This document shows, piece after piece, positions 1 through 9,747 of a DNA stretch of 25,576 bases; the stretch's first letter is position 1; each line of letters starts with the position of its first letter. The stretch is from positions 1 through 25,576 of IMG/VR virus record IMGVR_UViG_3300006484_000048; one strand, given 5' to 3'. The notes under the pieces were generated by a model that worked only from the letters and a program-made list of their open reading frames with translations, was not told where the DNA came from and searched no databases. The DNA comes from a virus. The translations under genes were made by a program, and so were the position numbers.

Positions 1-108
1 TATGTCGTAAGCCTCAGCACCAGTTAAGGCATTAACCGATTGAGATACGTGTTCCGCCTCTACTGGTAACCCTGTAACTATGCCTGCATTTGATAGTATC
101 TTAGCCAT
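1..108 (-). CDS. partial structural (tail fibre-like?) protein, N-terminus only
   Basis: An open frame of 36 codons starts with ATG at 108 and runs off the left edge, so only the N-terminus is present. The visible residues include NAGIVTGLPVEAEHVSQSV followed by NALTGAEAYDI. This wording resembles the first residues of phage tail or fibre proteins in marine T4-like phages, but I cannot name a family. It lies downstream of the two paralogous baseplate/tail proteins and has its own copy of the late-promoter-like motif 16 nt upstream, which fits an abundant late virion protein. The start is set by the first ATG after the stop of the upstream gene at 145. Function is inferred from position only. 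Confidence 0.6.
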   Translation of the reverse strand, partial: MAKILSNAGIVTGLPVEAEHVSQSVNALTGAEAYDI

Positions 109-124
109 TGGTTTTATTTGATAT

Positions 125-135
125 ATTATAAATAC
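125..135 (-). promoter_or_regulatory. late-promoter-like motif (copy 1)
   Basis: In the coding direction the sequence is GTATTTATAAT. It sits in the short gap between the stop of the 360-aa gene (145) and the start of the partial gene (108). It matches the 11-base consensus RTATTTATAAY shared by eight intergenic sites in this window. The promoter role is inferred from this placement. Confidence 0.6.
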
Positions 136-144
136 TAAACATCC

Positions 145-1227
145 TTAGTGCCTATCGATGTTTATTAAAATAGTTGTGTCTGTTGTTTTAGATGTCGGTA
201 AAGGTTTCGCTAACTTACCAACAGCTAGTAATTCATGTGCATCATTATATAAACCTACAGTTGAAATATAGGGTGTAAAATATGAGCCTGTTATATAATT
301 AAAAGGGATTCCGTCATTCCCTGATGTTATGGTTGGGTTTTGTGAGTAATTAAATTCACTTTCACCTATTGTTACTTTATATTGTGTCTCATAAAGTGTA
401 TACGATGATGATAATGATACTTCTAAGTCGGATCCAGATATGAATCCTTTAAAAAAGTCTCTACTAACCTGACCACCATCTCCATAGTTACTATACTTAT
501 AGGGATTTTTACCATAACCAAATTCATTAGAAAATGGATTAGTTATTGTAGCTACTCCATGAGTGTATATTATATTACCCACTACATCACCAAATAATGA
601 TATTAATCTACCTTCCCCATCATCTGTAAAAGTTCCTCCTGATGATTCTTCATATACCCCAAAATCAAACTTAAATGATCCTGGTTGTATTTTATCACCA
701 AATATATTGGAAGGGATAGATAATACAGCTATATCAGAAACACCAGGTTTAGTTTTCTGAGTGGGGATTGATTTTTGTTCTAGTAAATCTGTTTGTCTGT
801 AATTATCGTATATTGTATTATACTTAGAACCTTCTACAACTCCATCAGATCCAAAATATGGTAGACTAGCATCGGACATTGTAAAATCTCCATTACTATC
901 TACACTCCCTGAGATATAGTTTGTATAGTATAAATGTTTTACAGAATTGTATATAGATGATTCTTTGAAAGAAGAATAAAGACCAGATGAATAATTATAT
1001 TCACTATTGTAATCAATATTTTTACCTACATATCTTTCTATTTGACCACCAAAACCATAATCATCAATTCTCTCTAGACTTTCTGAATAACTACCAGTAC
1101 CAAAAGATATAAAGGAATATCCTCCAGATGAGGAAAATATTGGTATAATATTAAATTTATACCCCTTGTTTACCTCTAATGGTGAAACAATTATGTCTGA
1201 TGAGTTGAATTGTTTGTATGCGCTCAT
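145..1227 (-). CDS. structural protein with C-terminal domain shared with the upstream gene (360 aa)
   Basis: This is probably a virion (tail or baseplate) protein of unknown exact role. Its last 80 or so residues (SEFNYSQNPTI, then STVGLYNDAHELLAVGKLAKP) match the C-terminus of the preceding 350-aa protein nearly word for word, so the two are paralogous at least in that domain. A similar 'EFNxSxNP ... TIGLYNDxxxLLAVxKLxKPL' ending is, as I recall, common in structural proteins of marine T4-like phages. The N-terminal two thirds are Ser/Gly/Tyr rich and differ from the paralogue. The gene begins 4 nt after the stop of the 350-aa gene, so they are co-transcribed. No signal peptide or membrane segment is visible. 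Structural role is family knowledge plus context; function is not known. Confidence 0.8.
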   Translation of the reverse strand: MSAYKQFNSSDIIVSPLEVNKGYKFNIIPIFSSSGGYSFISFGTGSYSESLERIDDYGFGGQIERYVGKNIDYNSEYNYSSGLYSSFKESSIYNSVKHLYYTNYISGSVDSNGDFTMSDASLPYFGSDGVVEGSKYNTIYDNYRQTDLLEQKSIPTQKTKPGVSDIAVLSIPSNIFGDKIQPGSFKFDFGVYEESSGGTFTDDGEGRLISLFGDVVGNIIYTHGVATITNPFSNEFGYGKNPYKYSNYGDGGQVSRDFFKGFISGSDLEVSLSSSYTLYETQYKVTIGESEFNYSQNPTITSGNDGIPFNYITGSYFTPYISTVGLYNDAHELLAVGKLAKPLPTSKTTDTTILINIDRH

Positions 1228-1231
1228 TCAT

Positions 1232-2284
1232 TTAGAAATCTAACTTTACTCTAACAAGTGATTCTTTTGTAAAATCCTTTAAAAGCGGTTTTGACAACTT
1301 GGCTACTGCTAGTAAATCGTTTTGGTCATTATATAATCCAATCGTTGTTACATACGTTTGTGGTGCATTTATGTATGAATCCCAATACACCTCACCTGTA
1401 GCTCCTTTAATGAACGATGGATTTTCTGAGTAGTTAAATTCTGAGTTTCTTGATCTGACAAATATAAAATCTGATGTTAGGGTTTCTTCACAGTTTACTC
1501 TAAACGATGAACCTCTTACAATAGCACCAAATAGTTTTGAGTTATTTTCCCCATCAACATCTAAGTTTCTATTAGTTTGTAAATCTATACCTATATTAGG
1601 ATTATCTGTAGTTGCTATAGTTGTAGTTGAAGGTTGATCTAATGCTGAACCATTTAGTAAAATTAATCCTGTGTCAGGTAAAAATAAACCATATGATCCT
1701 GAGTTAGTATAACCTGCGTTGATTCCGTCTGATGTACCTGGTATAGCTCCTTGTCTTACTATTTGATAAGCTCTTTGAGTACCAAAATATGATGGTATAG
1801 TTACATCGTTTGAGTTATCTGTAAGTGTAAGAGCTTTTCCTGTTGCTCCTTGTAGTGTTAAAGATAAAGTTCCAGGTAATAGTTTTTCTTTATATCTAGC
1901 TCTTTCGATTGATAGAGCATAGATGTATCCTGGTGTGTAGGATGAACCGAATTGAAAATCTTTATCTTCATCTTCTAATACTAAAGTACGATATTGACCA
2001 TAGATAGTTGATGTTGTAGATTTATTAGGAACAGCATCATTAAAGTAAACCCCACCACCTGATGTTTTATCACCATAGGCTATATCAAACTGAGGAGTAG
2101 ATCCTGCAACTGTTGTTTCTGATTGGTTTACTGCTAAATAGTATTCACCTGAAAGAGAGGCTACTCGTTGTGCTGATGAAGTGAAGAAGGTAGATAACTC
2201 TACAGTCTCGTTACTCCATACGGTTTGTGATACAGAATCTGCACTTACTAAAAAATCTTCTGGATCTAATCTTTTGAATCCCAT
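1232..2284 (-). CDS. structural protein with conserved 'GLYNDxxxLLAVxKLxKPL' C-terminus (350 aa)
   Basis: This is a probable tail/baseplate component. The C-terminal region contains NSEFNYSENPSF and later VTTIGLYNDQNDLLAVAKLSKP, and ends in RVKLDF. It is shared with the 360-aa neighbour and with a widespread but poorly characterised class of marine T4-like structural proteins. The N-terminal part opens MGFKRLDPEDFLVSADSVSQ. The middle is rich in Ser/Thr/Gly and predicted beta structure, as expected of virion appendages. It starts 3 nt after the stop of the 222-aa gene and ends 4 nt before the 360-aa gene, so it is an inner member of an operon started by the promoter near 2974. Whether the paired proteins form a hetero-oligomer cannot be told from sequence. 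Confidence 0.82.
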   Translation of the reverse strand: MGFKRLDPEDFLVSADSVSQTVWSNETVELSTFFTSSAQRVASLSGEYYLAVNQSETTVAGSTPQFDIAYGDKTSGGGVYFNDAVPNKSTTSTIYGQYRTLVLEDEDKDFQFGSSYTPGYIYALSIERARYKEKLLPGTLSLTLQGATGKALTLTDNSNDVTIPSYFGTQRAYQIVRQGAIPGTSDGINAGYTNSGSYGLFLPDTGLILLNGSALDQPSTTTIATTDNPNIGIDLQTNRNLDVDGENNSKLFGAIVRGSSFRVNCEETLTSDFIFVRSRNSEFNYSENPSFIKGATGEVYWDSYINAPQTYVTTIGLYNDQNDLLAVAKLSKPLLKDFTKESLVRVKLDF

Positions 2285-2287
2285 ATC

Positions 2288-2956
2288 TTATTTTGTTGAT
2301 GTTTTATTAATAGTAATAGGAACAGTAATACGAGCACCTGAGTCTAAACCAATGATAGTTAGAGTGGTTGTTATTGATGAGTTAGACCCAAATAACGTAT
2401 TAATAGTAGTTGCTCTTAGGTTGATTTGTGTTCCAATAACAGTTTTGGATACGTTTGTACCTATAGTTGTTGTTGAGTTAGCGTTTGCGGATGTTGCTGC
2501 TTCTGTATTAATACCAACACCGTTGAAGTTAGATAATAATCTAATATCAGCGATTGTTGCTGCGTATCCACTTGTTTCAAATGACTGAGCTGCGTCAAGA
2601 TAGTTAAGTGTTTGAGGTGTAATAGCAAGTTGAGCACCTTGTTTTAAAGTGATTGCTGTATAACCAACATCTAATACTGGAAGTTTAGCTGTTCCCCTTG
2701 GTAGAGTTACTAACTTATACTTCATGATTTGTGATTCATCAGGAAATGCTTCTAATAAAGGCATATTGTCAATAGCTTCTCCATAATATGAAGAACCAGA
2801 TGGGTGATTTGGATTATATTGTGTATAATCGATTTCGTCATCTGCTAAAGCGAACTGAGTAATTTGGAATGATCCGTCGTTTTTAGCTAACGATTCTCTT
2901 CCTTTTTTTGTTAGAATAGCGTCAACTGTTACAACGCTGTTATTTAAATAGCCCAT
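2288..2956 (-). CDS. conserved structural-module protein (222 aa)
   Basis: The N-terminus, MGYLNNSVVTVDAILTKKGR followed by ESLAKNDGSFQITQFALADDEIDY, is of a type I associate with T4-like phage structural modules. It reads as a small domain that positions a variable beta-rich part. The C-terminal 70 residues are Thr/Ile rich and low in charge (for example TTLTIIGLDSGARITVPI). It is the first gene of a short operon with the 350- and 360-aa genes, and has a late-promoter-like motif 17 nt before the ATG, separating it from the 688-aa gene. No catalytic motif is visible. Virion protein is an inference from context and resemblance; the exact role is unknown. Confidence 0.8.
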   Translation of the reverse strand: MGYLNNSVVTVDAILTKKGRESLAKNDGSFQITQFALADDEIDYTQYNPNHPSGSSYYGEAIDNMPLLEAFPDESQIMKYKLVTLPRGTAKLPVLDVGYTAITLKQGAQLAITPQTLNYLDAAQSFETSGYAATIADIRLLSNFNGVGINTEAATSANANSTTTIGTNVSKTVIGTQINLRATTINTLFGSNSSITTTLTIIGLDSGARITVPITINKTSTK

Positions 2957-2973
2957 TTTGTATGTTGTATTTT

Positions 2974-2984
2974 ATTATAAATAT
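2974..2984 (-). promoter_or_regulatory. late-promoter-like motif (copy 2)
   Basis: The coding-strand sequence is ATATTTATAAT, followed by AAAAT. It lies in the 30-nt gap between the 688-aa gene stop (2987) and the 222-aa gene start (2956), and probably drives the 222/350/360-aa operon. The identical 11-mer occurs upstream of five other genes here. Confidence 0.65.
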
Positions 2985-2986
2985 GA

Positions 2987-5053
2987 TTATATTAAGTTCT
3001 TTTCAATAAGTGATGTTATAATATCGTCTGGGTTTTTCCTTAGTGCATCTACTCTATATTGGGGTGTGACTATACCCGGTGATGATGATGCCGAAACAGG
3101 AAATCCATATGGTTTTTGCTCGTTCAAGATAACGAAGCCTGGGTTATAGGCCAACCTCCTTATTAAAAAGAAGTTAGGATTTACGCTTGCGTCTACTTCT
3201 TTGTCTAAAGTAACGGTTAACGATACTGAAGATGTGTAATTCACGTTTACTACTTTGTAACTATAGTCTTCGTTATTTTCAAATCTAAACTCATCTCCTG
3301 GTGTTGATAAACTTTGAGATACTAAAGACCAAGGTGATGTAACAGGATCAAACTTCGTAAACGATGGTTCTACACCTGAAGGGAAATCTGTATTTTCACC
3401 TGGATTGTATGGTAGGTCTCCCATATAGTAGTTTGAATCATATGTATTAATCAAATCAGATGATACACAACGAAGTTCTTTTCTATTAGATACGTTTACA
3501 GACCACCAAGGACTTATTGATGTAATATTAGTAGTTCCTAATAGTGGTATTGTATTAGAGTTAGTAGTTGATGAGTTTTGTGAAAATAAAATAGGGTTAG
3601 GATAAGTACCTACAGAATAAACTGATGGGGTAACTGATTCTAATTTCTTTAATTCTTTAGCTTCATCAATATTTTGTATACTTACTATAACGTTAGTTGG
3701 AGTACTATTTGAATCTTTTAGTTTAAACGTATTCTCTAAGTTATTAAAGTTTATATCAGATAATGATGGATCATATAGTGTTGATGATGCGTCAATAAGA
3801 TATTTTACAAATAAAGCGGTTTTATTATTTAAGTTAGGATATGGATCCACAACTTTACTAAAGTATCCTAAATAAGCGTTTAATGATTCAACATTAGGTA
3901 TAGATCCTAAGTTATTAGTAGGTTCACCTTCTTGATATTGGTTTACCTCTTTACGTGTTGTTTTAGTTCCTATATATCTAATACCAGTATGTGATGTTTG
4001 ACTGTAGTTCGAATCAGGTGTTGCTGCTTTTTCAGCAGAATTTTGACGTAATAACTCAATATTTTGTGGTAATAAAATACCAGACCCACTTAAGTTAGAT
4101 GAGTTTGAGTAATCTACATCCTCTATAAATAAAGATTGTCTAGATGATATTACGTTATTTAAAACAGGTTGACAATCGGGGTTATTTTCTAAGTCTAACC
4201 CTGTTGTTAACCCTAAATATGATTCAGTGTCAATAGCTTCACCGGGTGTTGAAAATGACATTGAGTATTCAGTTACTATTAAATGATCATATGCTGTAGA
4301 ATCATCATCAACTGATACTGATAGTTTTACAGTATCGTTAATTTGGATATTAGATGAATCGAAAGTTGTTTTCATTTCAATACTACCTGATTTAGTAGTT
4401 GGAGATAAAACATAAGATGATGTGTATATCGTATTATTAAGATACATATTCAACGATGCCTTACCCCAAGTATCTAACCCATTAGGTGATTCAAATGTTG
4501 CTGATGCTGTTACTGATACATCCACAACGGGTTGTGCTGAAAATGTATATATACCATCATTAGGGTCTTGTGAAGCGTCTTTATAAACTATATAAGCATT
4601 GGAAACTTCCCAATTATAATATAATTGACTATTTATAGTGCTAACTTCAGTATAGGATAATACAACATATATTTTATATGCCCTATGTGCTTGAGTATCA
4701 TACCACCAACTATTAGCAAATTGTTGAGAGTTATAATCTCTACTTATATTTTGTGATCCAAAGTAGTTAGATGAAGCATATATCTCATCATCAGAGTTAT
4801 GTGGAATACTTTCACCTTCAGGAGTAATAAATATACCACCATTTATAATAGGATCAGTTTTTGCCTTTATGAGTGTTGTTTTACTTCTAGTAGATGGATC
4901 TAGGTTTACAAATTTAGGTTCAAATAGGTTTTCAGTACCAGTAGCCCAAATCCTACCTTCTCTATAGTAATATTCTAAATCATTATTACCTTGAAGGGTG
5001 CTAGCATTTGTAAGCCTTAAAAATATGTTATCTGGTTGTATGTCTCTTGCCAT
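2987..5053 (-). CDS. large virion structural protein (688 aa)
   Basis: I do not recognise a named family. The protein opens MARDIQPDNIFLRLTNASTL and is Ser/Asn/Thr/Tyr rich throughout, with alternating hydrophobic patterns suggesting mostly beta structure (for example SVTASATFESPNG and VTLDKEVDASVNPNFFLIRR). It has no signal peptide, membrane segment or evident enzyme motif. It starts 11 nt after the giant 1560-aa protein ends and is transcribed with it. Position after gp25, gp6 and the giant protein suggests a baseplate-peripheral or fibre-connecting protein, comparable in place (not demonstrably in sequence) to the T4 gp8–gp10 group. The next gene has its own promoter-like motif, so this is the last gene of the preceding transcription unit. 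Confidence 0.8.
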   Translation of the reverse strand: MARDIQPDNIFLRLTNASTLQGNNDLEYYYREGRIWATGTENLFEPKFVNLDPSTRSKTTLIKAKTDPIINGGIFITPEGESIPHNSDDEIYASSNYFGSQNISRDYNSQQFANSWWYDTQAHRAYKIYVVLSYTEVSTINSQLYYNWEVSNAYIVYKDASQDPNDGIYTFSAQPVVDVSVTASATFESPNGLDTWGKASLNMYLNNTIYTSSYVLSPTTKSGSIEMKTTFDSSNIQINDTVKLSVSVDDDSTAYDHLIVTEYSMSFSTPGEAIDTESYLGLTTGLDLENNPDCQPVLNNVISSRQSLFIEDVDYSNSSNLSGSGILLPQNIELLRQNSAEKAATPDSNYSQTSHTGIRYIGTKTTRKEVNQYQEGEPTNNLGSIPNVESLNAYLGYFSKVVDPYPNLNNKTALFVKYLIDASSTLYDPSLSDINFNNLENTFKLKDSNSTPTNVIVSIQNIDEAKELKKLESVTPSVYSVGTYPNPILFSQNSSTTNSNTIPLLGTTNITSISPWWSVNVSNRKELRCVSSDLINTYDSNYYMGDLPYNPGENTDFPSGVEPSFTKFDPVTSPWSLVSQSLSTPGDEFRFENNEDYSYKVVNVNYTSSVSLTVTLDKEVDASVNPNFFLIRRLAYNPGFVILNEQKPYGFPVSASSSPGIVTPQYRVDALRKNPDDIITSLIEKNLI

Positions 5054-5064
5054 TTATTTAATAT

Positions 5065-8000
5065 TTAGAAGCAATATGCTATTTGTGTAATCGTTTGTCT
5101 TCCATTAACTGTTTCAACCTGTACAATCATCTTATCTTCGTTTTGAGCTGAGTATTTGTATACTCCATACTTACCAGTAGGTAAGTTAGCGGCTGTTGAT
5201 GTTGGGTTACCAGGTGATGTAATAGAGGAAGATGTCCAATCTACATTATCATCTGCTGAGTTGTATAGTGTTATATCTTTTACCACAGCGAATCCATTTC
5301 TTCCCTCTTTTAGTATTAGCTTATTTTTATTAAGAGGTGTTGTTCCTAACACAAATAACTCTTCATTACCTTGATATCGCACAGCAACAGTAAATTCATT
5401 TAAACTATTATTTAATGTAGAACAATTAGTAGTTATAGGAGTTAAATATATAGCACACACTACAATAGATCTAGGTATAACATTTGGATCTTGATCCTTT
5501 ATTAATGCCGATGGGTATGATACCATTTGTTGTGGGGCATTCATAAACCAAGGTGTTTTTGGTGTTTCTGCTAATCTTCCATATACAGAAGAGAGTGATG
5601 ATGTAAATGCTGTGTTTACTTCTCCTGTACCTGTATCAAAATTCCCTATACTATCAACTATAATCCCCTCTGATTCTATATATTCGTTTGGTTCTATTAG
5701 ATAATCAGCACCATCCCATCCTCTAAAAAACTGTTCTCGTGGGTAAGTAGGTGTTGTTGGGAAATACCCTTGAGGTATTGATTCATATATCCCATCTAAT
5801 CTAAGAGGGTTTGAAGGTGTTCCTGATGATGAGGCATACCATATAAAGTCTCCAGTTGAATCAAACTCTATATCAAATATATTAGCATCTTCTGATGTTA
5901 ATATAAGTGGGGATTGGGCTATGTCTATTTCAAAATACACATAATCATCAAAAACTTGCTTACTAGTTACTTCCCAAGTGTAGAAACCTGATTTTAGTTT
6001 TGGTAAACTAGGGGGGATTGGATTTTCTGATGGGTTGTTTAATAAGATAGGAATTGATGTCGCTTGAGATAATTCTCTTAATATACTAACACCCTCTCTA
6101 GATCTACTAGCTACCTTAATATGTTTAACGTTAAACCCATCATGCCATAACCAAACAATACCCTTATTAGGTGTGGTATCTCGAGATAAAAACTCATCTT
6201 CTGTAAAGTTATTAGATGTTAAAAATACAGGTGTTACTTGAGTATCTTGGAAATTAGGATTGGTAAATTCAGAACAATCTACCCCACCATCTCCCTTTAC
6301 TACATTAATAAACGATGCGTTATCTAAAGTGGGATTACCATATTCCCCATTATAAAATCCAGATTGGTCTTTAGTTGAAAGAGTAGTTGGACCTTTTAGG
6401 GTTTGAATTATTTCTGACCAAGATTGGGTTATATTGAAAGTTGGTTTACTTTGATTTTGATATCTATTTACTTGACCACCAGCACCACCTGAAAACGTTT
6501 CTACTTGACCTATTGATCCAGTTAGAGTTTCGTTAGTAGATGATACTAAAGTTCTTCTATGTTTATTTCTTTCTAAAATATGTTGTTTTACTACAACACC
6601 TGATGATAATGATACGTTAGATGGAGTAAAATCTTTAACCATCTTAAATAAAGAGTTATCATAAAACTTTATTAGTCTTACAAAATCATTTAAATCATAT
6701 GACTTAGTATATTTAGCAAAGTATTCATCTCTTAATATATCCAAACTAGGATAACTATTGGTGTCAGTTGATCTAGTTGATAGATTACCTAAATAATCAC
6801 CTAAGTTAAAATATCCTACTTGACCAACAATATCTTTATTGATTTGGTTAGCAGGTGAAAATGCGACTTCAACATACCCCGAGTCTACATCTCTTTGATT
6901 ACTATAATCTTTTTGTTGGATACTTCTCATAGGTGACAACGTTGTCGATTCTAATTTAGAAGTATCTATAATAATCTTATTGTTTATTTCTGAACTAATA
7001 CCTGCTGGTATTTGGTTTCTAGCTATCTTTTCTCTATTTACCCCAAAAGCAGAAGAAGAAATGTTGAATTTACTATCATTCTCAAATGAATTTATACCTG
7101 ATTTGAATTTATCAATAGGGTGTAATGCTATCAATCCTGAGTCTTCTAATAGTAAACTATACCCAGTTTCTAATAGAATGTGGGGTGGGATAGAAGGAGC
7201 AGGTGGTGTTTTTGGGTGGATACTTACTGAACCTGTGTATAATTCACCTCCTAAAGATGCTCTAAAAGCTAATTCTTCAGGAGCTGTATTTACTCCAGTA
7301 CCAACATATGATTGTGGGTTTAAAGTAAAATATGAAAAAACATTATCAGGTATTTCTGATGTGTAGTATCTTATTTCTTGTAACCCTCCTGAAAAATGTG
7401 ATGCAGGTGATAACGCTGTCCCAAAATCTGATGATGTAGCCGAAATCCATTCTGTAGACCCTGTTAAAGGTAGTGTACTAATACTACTATGTTGAATAGC
7501 AGATGTGGATACATATTCGCTATTTTTATTTTTAGCTGTTAAAGTATAACCTGATTGTTGATTATGGTTAACCATAACACTCCACCAATCCCCATTAAAA
7601 AATGGTAAATATACTGATGATGAAAGTGGTGTTCCCTGACCATTAGGGAATAATTTCAAATTACCAAATTGGTATTCAGGATCAACTACTGATCCACTAT
7701 ATGAACTTACAATCCCTGATGATCCAGTGTATTCTAATGTTAATGTAAGTCCAGTATCTAATGAAAGTACTTTTTGGATATTATTTGTAGGACCTAAAGA
7801 TGAAGAATGAACAGTTTCAGGTTTTATCCTAAACATTACTGTTTGAGGTCTATCATAAGAACTACTCCAATCAGAATTTAATTTAAACTCAGTTTGTACT
7901 GATTGAGATCCAGTCATACCTAAATAATAATCATAGATATTTTCTTGAGTTTTATATACAGCTGGTTTTTTAGGTGAACCACCATATTCTTTTACATCTA

Positions 8001-9747
8001 ATATAGTATTAGATATACCAAAAGTTGATATTAACGCTCTTAAACCTGCTTTAGTACCTTTAGTTTTTAATAAGTAAGGTATGTTATGGTATATTCGTTT
8101 GTAAACACGCTTTAAAACGTCGTTCTGAGCTATTACAGCGCTTGATGCGCTTATGGCGTTTGTCACTAGATCAATACCCTCTGAAGGAGAACTACCAGTA
8201 ATATTTGCTACTGGGAATGTTGAACCTTCTGATGTTATACCTAGGAATGCTTGATATAAATCATCTTGATCATAGTTATTTGAATATAGTTTTATACCAA
8301 ACTCTCTAATAGCATCTGCTACTAAATCCTTTGATATACCATAGTCTAATCTATTGTCAGCATCGAATCTATTAGTTACATCTTTAGTATAAGTCCAAAC
8401 GTTATCAAAATGTTGACCTATCATCTCTATAAACAACTGATATTGTTCATTTGCTGGGTCTTCAACTAAGTATTCTGGTATAGTGTTTAATAAAGCATCA
8501 TTATTGTTTTCATCATATAAAGATGCTGATGATATTTGACCACCATAGTAAATAGACCCTTCGTTAAGTGAACCAAACCATTCTGCTACTTGGGTTGAAC
8601 CAGTAGGATATAAAGTGTAAGGTAAAGTAGAAGTAGATTTAGGCCAAGATGCCGATGATCCACTATTAAAATATAAAAAATATTCATATCCATCAAAGTT
8701 ATCTATTGTACTATCTACGATAGCCTCTAAAGTAGCTTTGGATGATGAGAAAGCGATTGAACTAGTAGCTGAACCAGTTATTGAATATATGTCTTGTTCA
8801 AGTTGGTTATGTGTTGCCTCTAATAAAGATGCTTTATAATAAAAGTTTTTTAAACGTTCCCCTGATGTTGAAAACTTAATAAACTGATTGTATTTAGAGT
8901 AATCAATATTAATATTAATACTCTTTTCAGCTAAAAGTGATTTTAGTTGTTGTAGTGAAGATGTAAGAGGTGTTTCAAGTATTGAACTGTATGTGAAAGT
9001 ATCTGATGCTACACCTACTTCGTTATTTACGTTTAGGTTAAAGTTAGGTCCTTTAATAAATTCAAAATCATCATCGATTTCAACTTCTTCAATAGCGTAT
9101 TCTACTTTATATGCTTGTGGTGTTGATATTTCTTCAACAATCCATAATGTATCCTTTACTAAAAAGTTTGGTGGTAAAGGTTCGTATAATTTTATTAATA
9201 CTGTTATTTGTTGATCTATTGTTGTTGGAGTAACATCAATATTATTAGCAATAACTTGTTGGTTATTACCAAAGTTAAGTTGAAAATCAACAAAATACGG
9301 TCTTGTTTCTCTATATTCTTGGAAATTAACAAAAGTATTGAATACTTGTTGGTCATCTAACTGATTAGTTTTTAATCTAATCTCTGTTCTAGATGGTGAT
9401 ATTTCATCAATATAATATCTATCCTTAATGGATGATCCTAATCTACGTCTGTATGTGTTATATACTGTATAATAGTTACCCTCTGTAAATCCTAGTTCTT
9501 TAAGATTTTTAGTTGGGTTTAATACTATGTCCCCTTCTTGTACTTTATATTGTTTTAACTCATAAGTTTCATCTGGTGAAACTATTTGTTTATTATCATC
9601 GTAAACATAAAGTTCGATGTAATCAGAAGATTCAATAAAATTAGTATCAAAGGAGGAAGATGGTATTAACTGCTCATCAGCAGTTTTATACTCCTGATAT
9701 TCAAAAGTAGTTGGATCAACTTGGGTTAGTATAGTATTTTCTTCCAT
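5065..9747 (-). CDS. giant tail/baseplate protein (1560 aa) with P2 gpI-like motif and LamG-like region
   Basis: This is the longest gene in the window. Residues 1-250 are beta-rich. Around residues 430-530 is a helical segment (FIEMIGQHFDNVWTYTKD, then NRLDYGISKDLVADAIREFG). At about 555-585 comes NIPYLLKTKGTKAGLRALIS followed by TFGI and KEYGG. The KGTxxGLRxLxxxFG pattern recalls the P2 gpI family of tail proteins, whose T4 counterpart is within gp7. Residues about 620-800 read like a concanavalin/LamG-type sandwich (FRIKPETV, GDWWSVMVNH, GGLQEIRYYTSE). Near 855-875 is an ILLETGYSLLLEDSGLIAL motif typical of phage tail proteins. The rest is beta-rich. Placed after gp25 and gp6, it is plausibly the gp7-equivalent wedge protein fused to adhesin-like modules. 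That identity is inference; virion protein is near certain. Confidence 0.85.
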   Translation of the reverse strand: MEENTILTQVDPTTFEYQEYKTADEQLIPSSSFDTNFIESSDYIELYVYDDNKQIVSPDETYELKQYKVQEGDIVLNPTKNLKELGFTEGNYYTVYNTYRRRLGSSIKDRYYIDEISPSRTEIRLKTNQLDDQQVFNTFVNFQEYRETRPYFVDFQLNFGNNQQVIANNIDVTPTTIDQQITVLIKLYEPLPPNFLVKDTLWIVEEISTPQAYKVEYAIEEVEIDDDFEFIKGPNFNLNVNNEVGVASDTFTYSSILETPLTSSLQQLKSLLAEKSININIDYSKYNQFIKFSTSGERLKNFYYKASLLEATHNQLEQDIYSITGSATSSIAFSSSKATLEAIVDSTIDNFDGYEYFLYFNSGSSASWPKSTSTLPYTLYPTGSTQVAEWFGSLNEGSIYYGGQISSASLYDENNNDALLNTIPEYLVEDPANEQYQLFIEMIGQHFDNVWTYTKDVTNRFDADNRLDYGISKDLVADAIREFGIKLYSNNYDQDDLYQAFLGITSEGSTFPVANITGSSPSEGIDLVTNAISASSAVIAQNDVLKRVYKRIYHNIPYLLKTKGTKAGLRALISTFGISNTILDVKEYGGSPKKPAVYKTQENIYDYYLGMTGSQSVQTEFKLNSDWSSSYDRPQTVMFRIKPETVHSSSLGPTNNIQKVLSLDTGLTLTLEYTGSSGIVSSYSGSVVDPEYQFGNLKLFPNGQGTPLSSSVYLPFFNGDWWSVMVNHNQQSGYTLTAKNKNSEYVSTSAIQHSSISTLPLTGSTEWISATSSDFGTALSPASHFSGGLQEIRYYTSEIPDNVFSYFTLNPQSYVGTGVNTAPEELAFRASLGGELYTGSVSIHPKTPPAPSIPPHILLETGYSLLLEDSGLIALHPIDKFKSGINSFENDSKFNISSSAFGVNREKIARNQIPAGISSEINNKIIIDTSKLESTTLSPMRSIQQKDYSNQRDVDSGYVEVAFSPANQINKDIVGQVGYFNLGDYLGNLSTRSTDTNSYPSLDILRDEYFAKYTKSYDLNDFVRLIKFYDNSLFKMVKDFTPSNVSLSSGVVVKQHILERNKHRRTLVSSTNETLTGSIGQVETFSGGAGGQVNRYQNQSKPTFNITQSWSEIIQTLKGPTTLSTKDQSGFYNGEYGNPTLDNASFINVVKGDGGVDCSEFTNPNFQDTQVTPVFLTSNNFTEDEFLSRDTTPNKGIVWLWHDGFNVKHIKVASRSREGVSILRELSQATSIPILLNNPSENPIPPSLPKLKSGFYTWEVTSKQVFDDYVYFEIDIAQSPLILTSEDANIFDIEFDSTGDFIWYASSSGTPSNPLRLDGIYESIPQGYFPTTPTYPREQFFRGWDGADYLIEPNEYIESEGIIVDSIGNFDTGTGEVNTAFTSSLSSVYGRLAETPKTPWFMNAPQQMVSYPSALIKDQDPNVIPRSIVVCAIYLTPITTNCSTLNNSLNEFTVAVRYQGNEELFVLGTTPLNKNKLILKEGRNGFAVVKDITLYNSADDNVDWTSSSITSPGNPTSTAANLPTGKYGVYKYSAQNEDKMIVQVETVNGRQTITQIAYCF

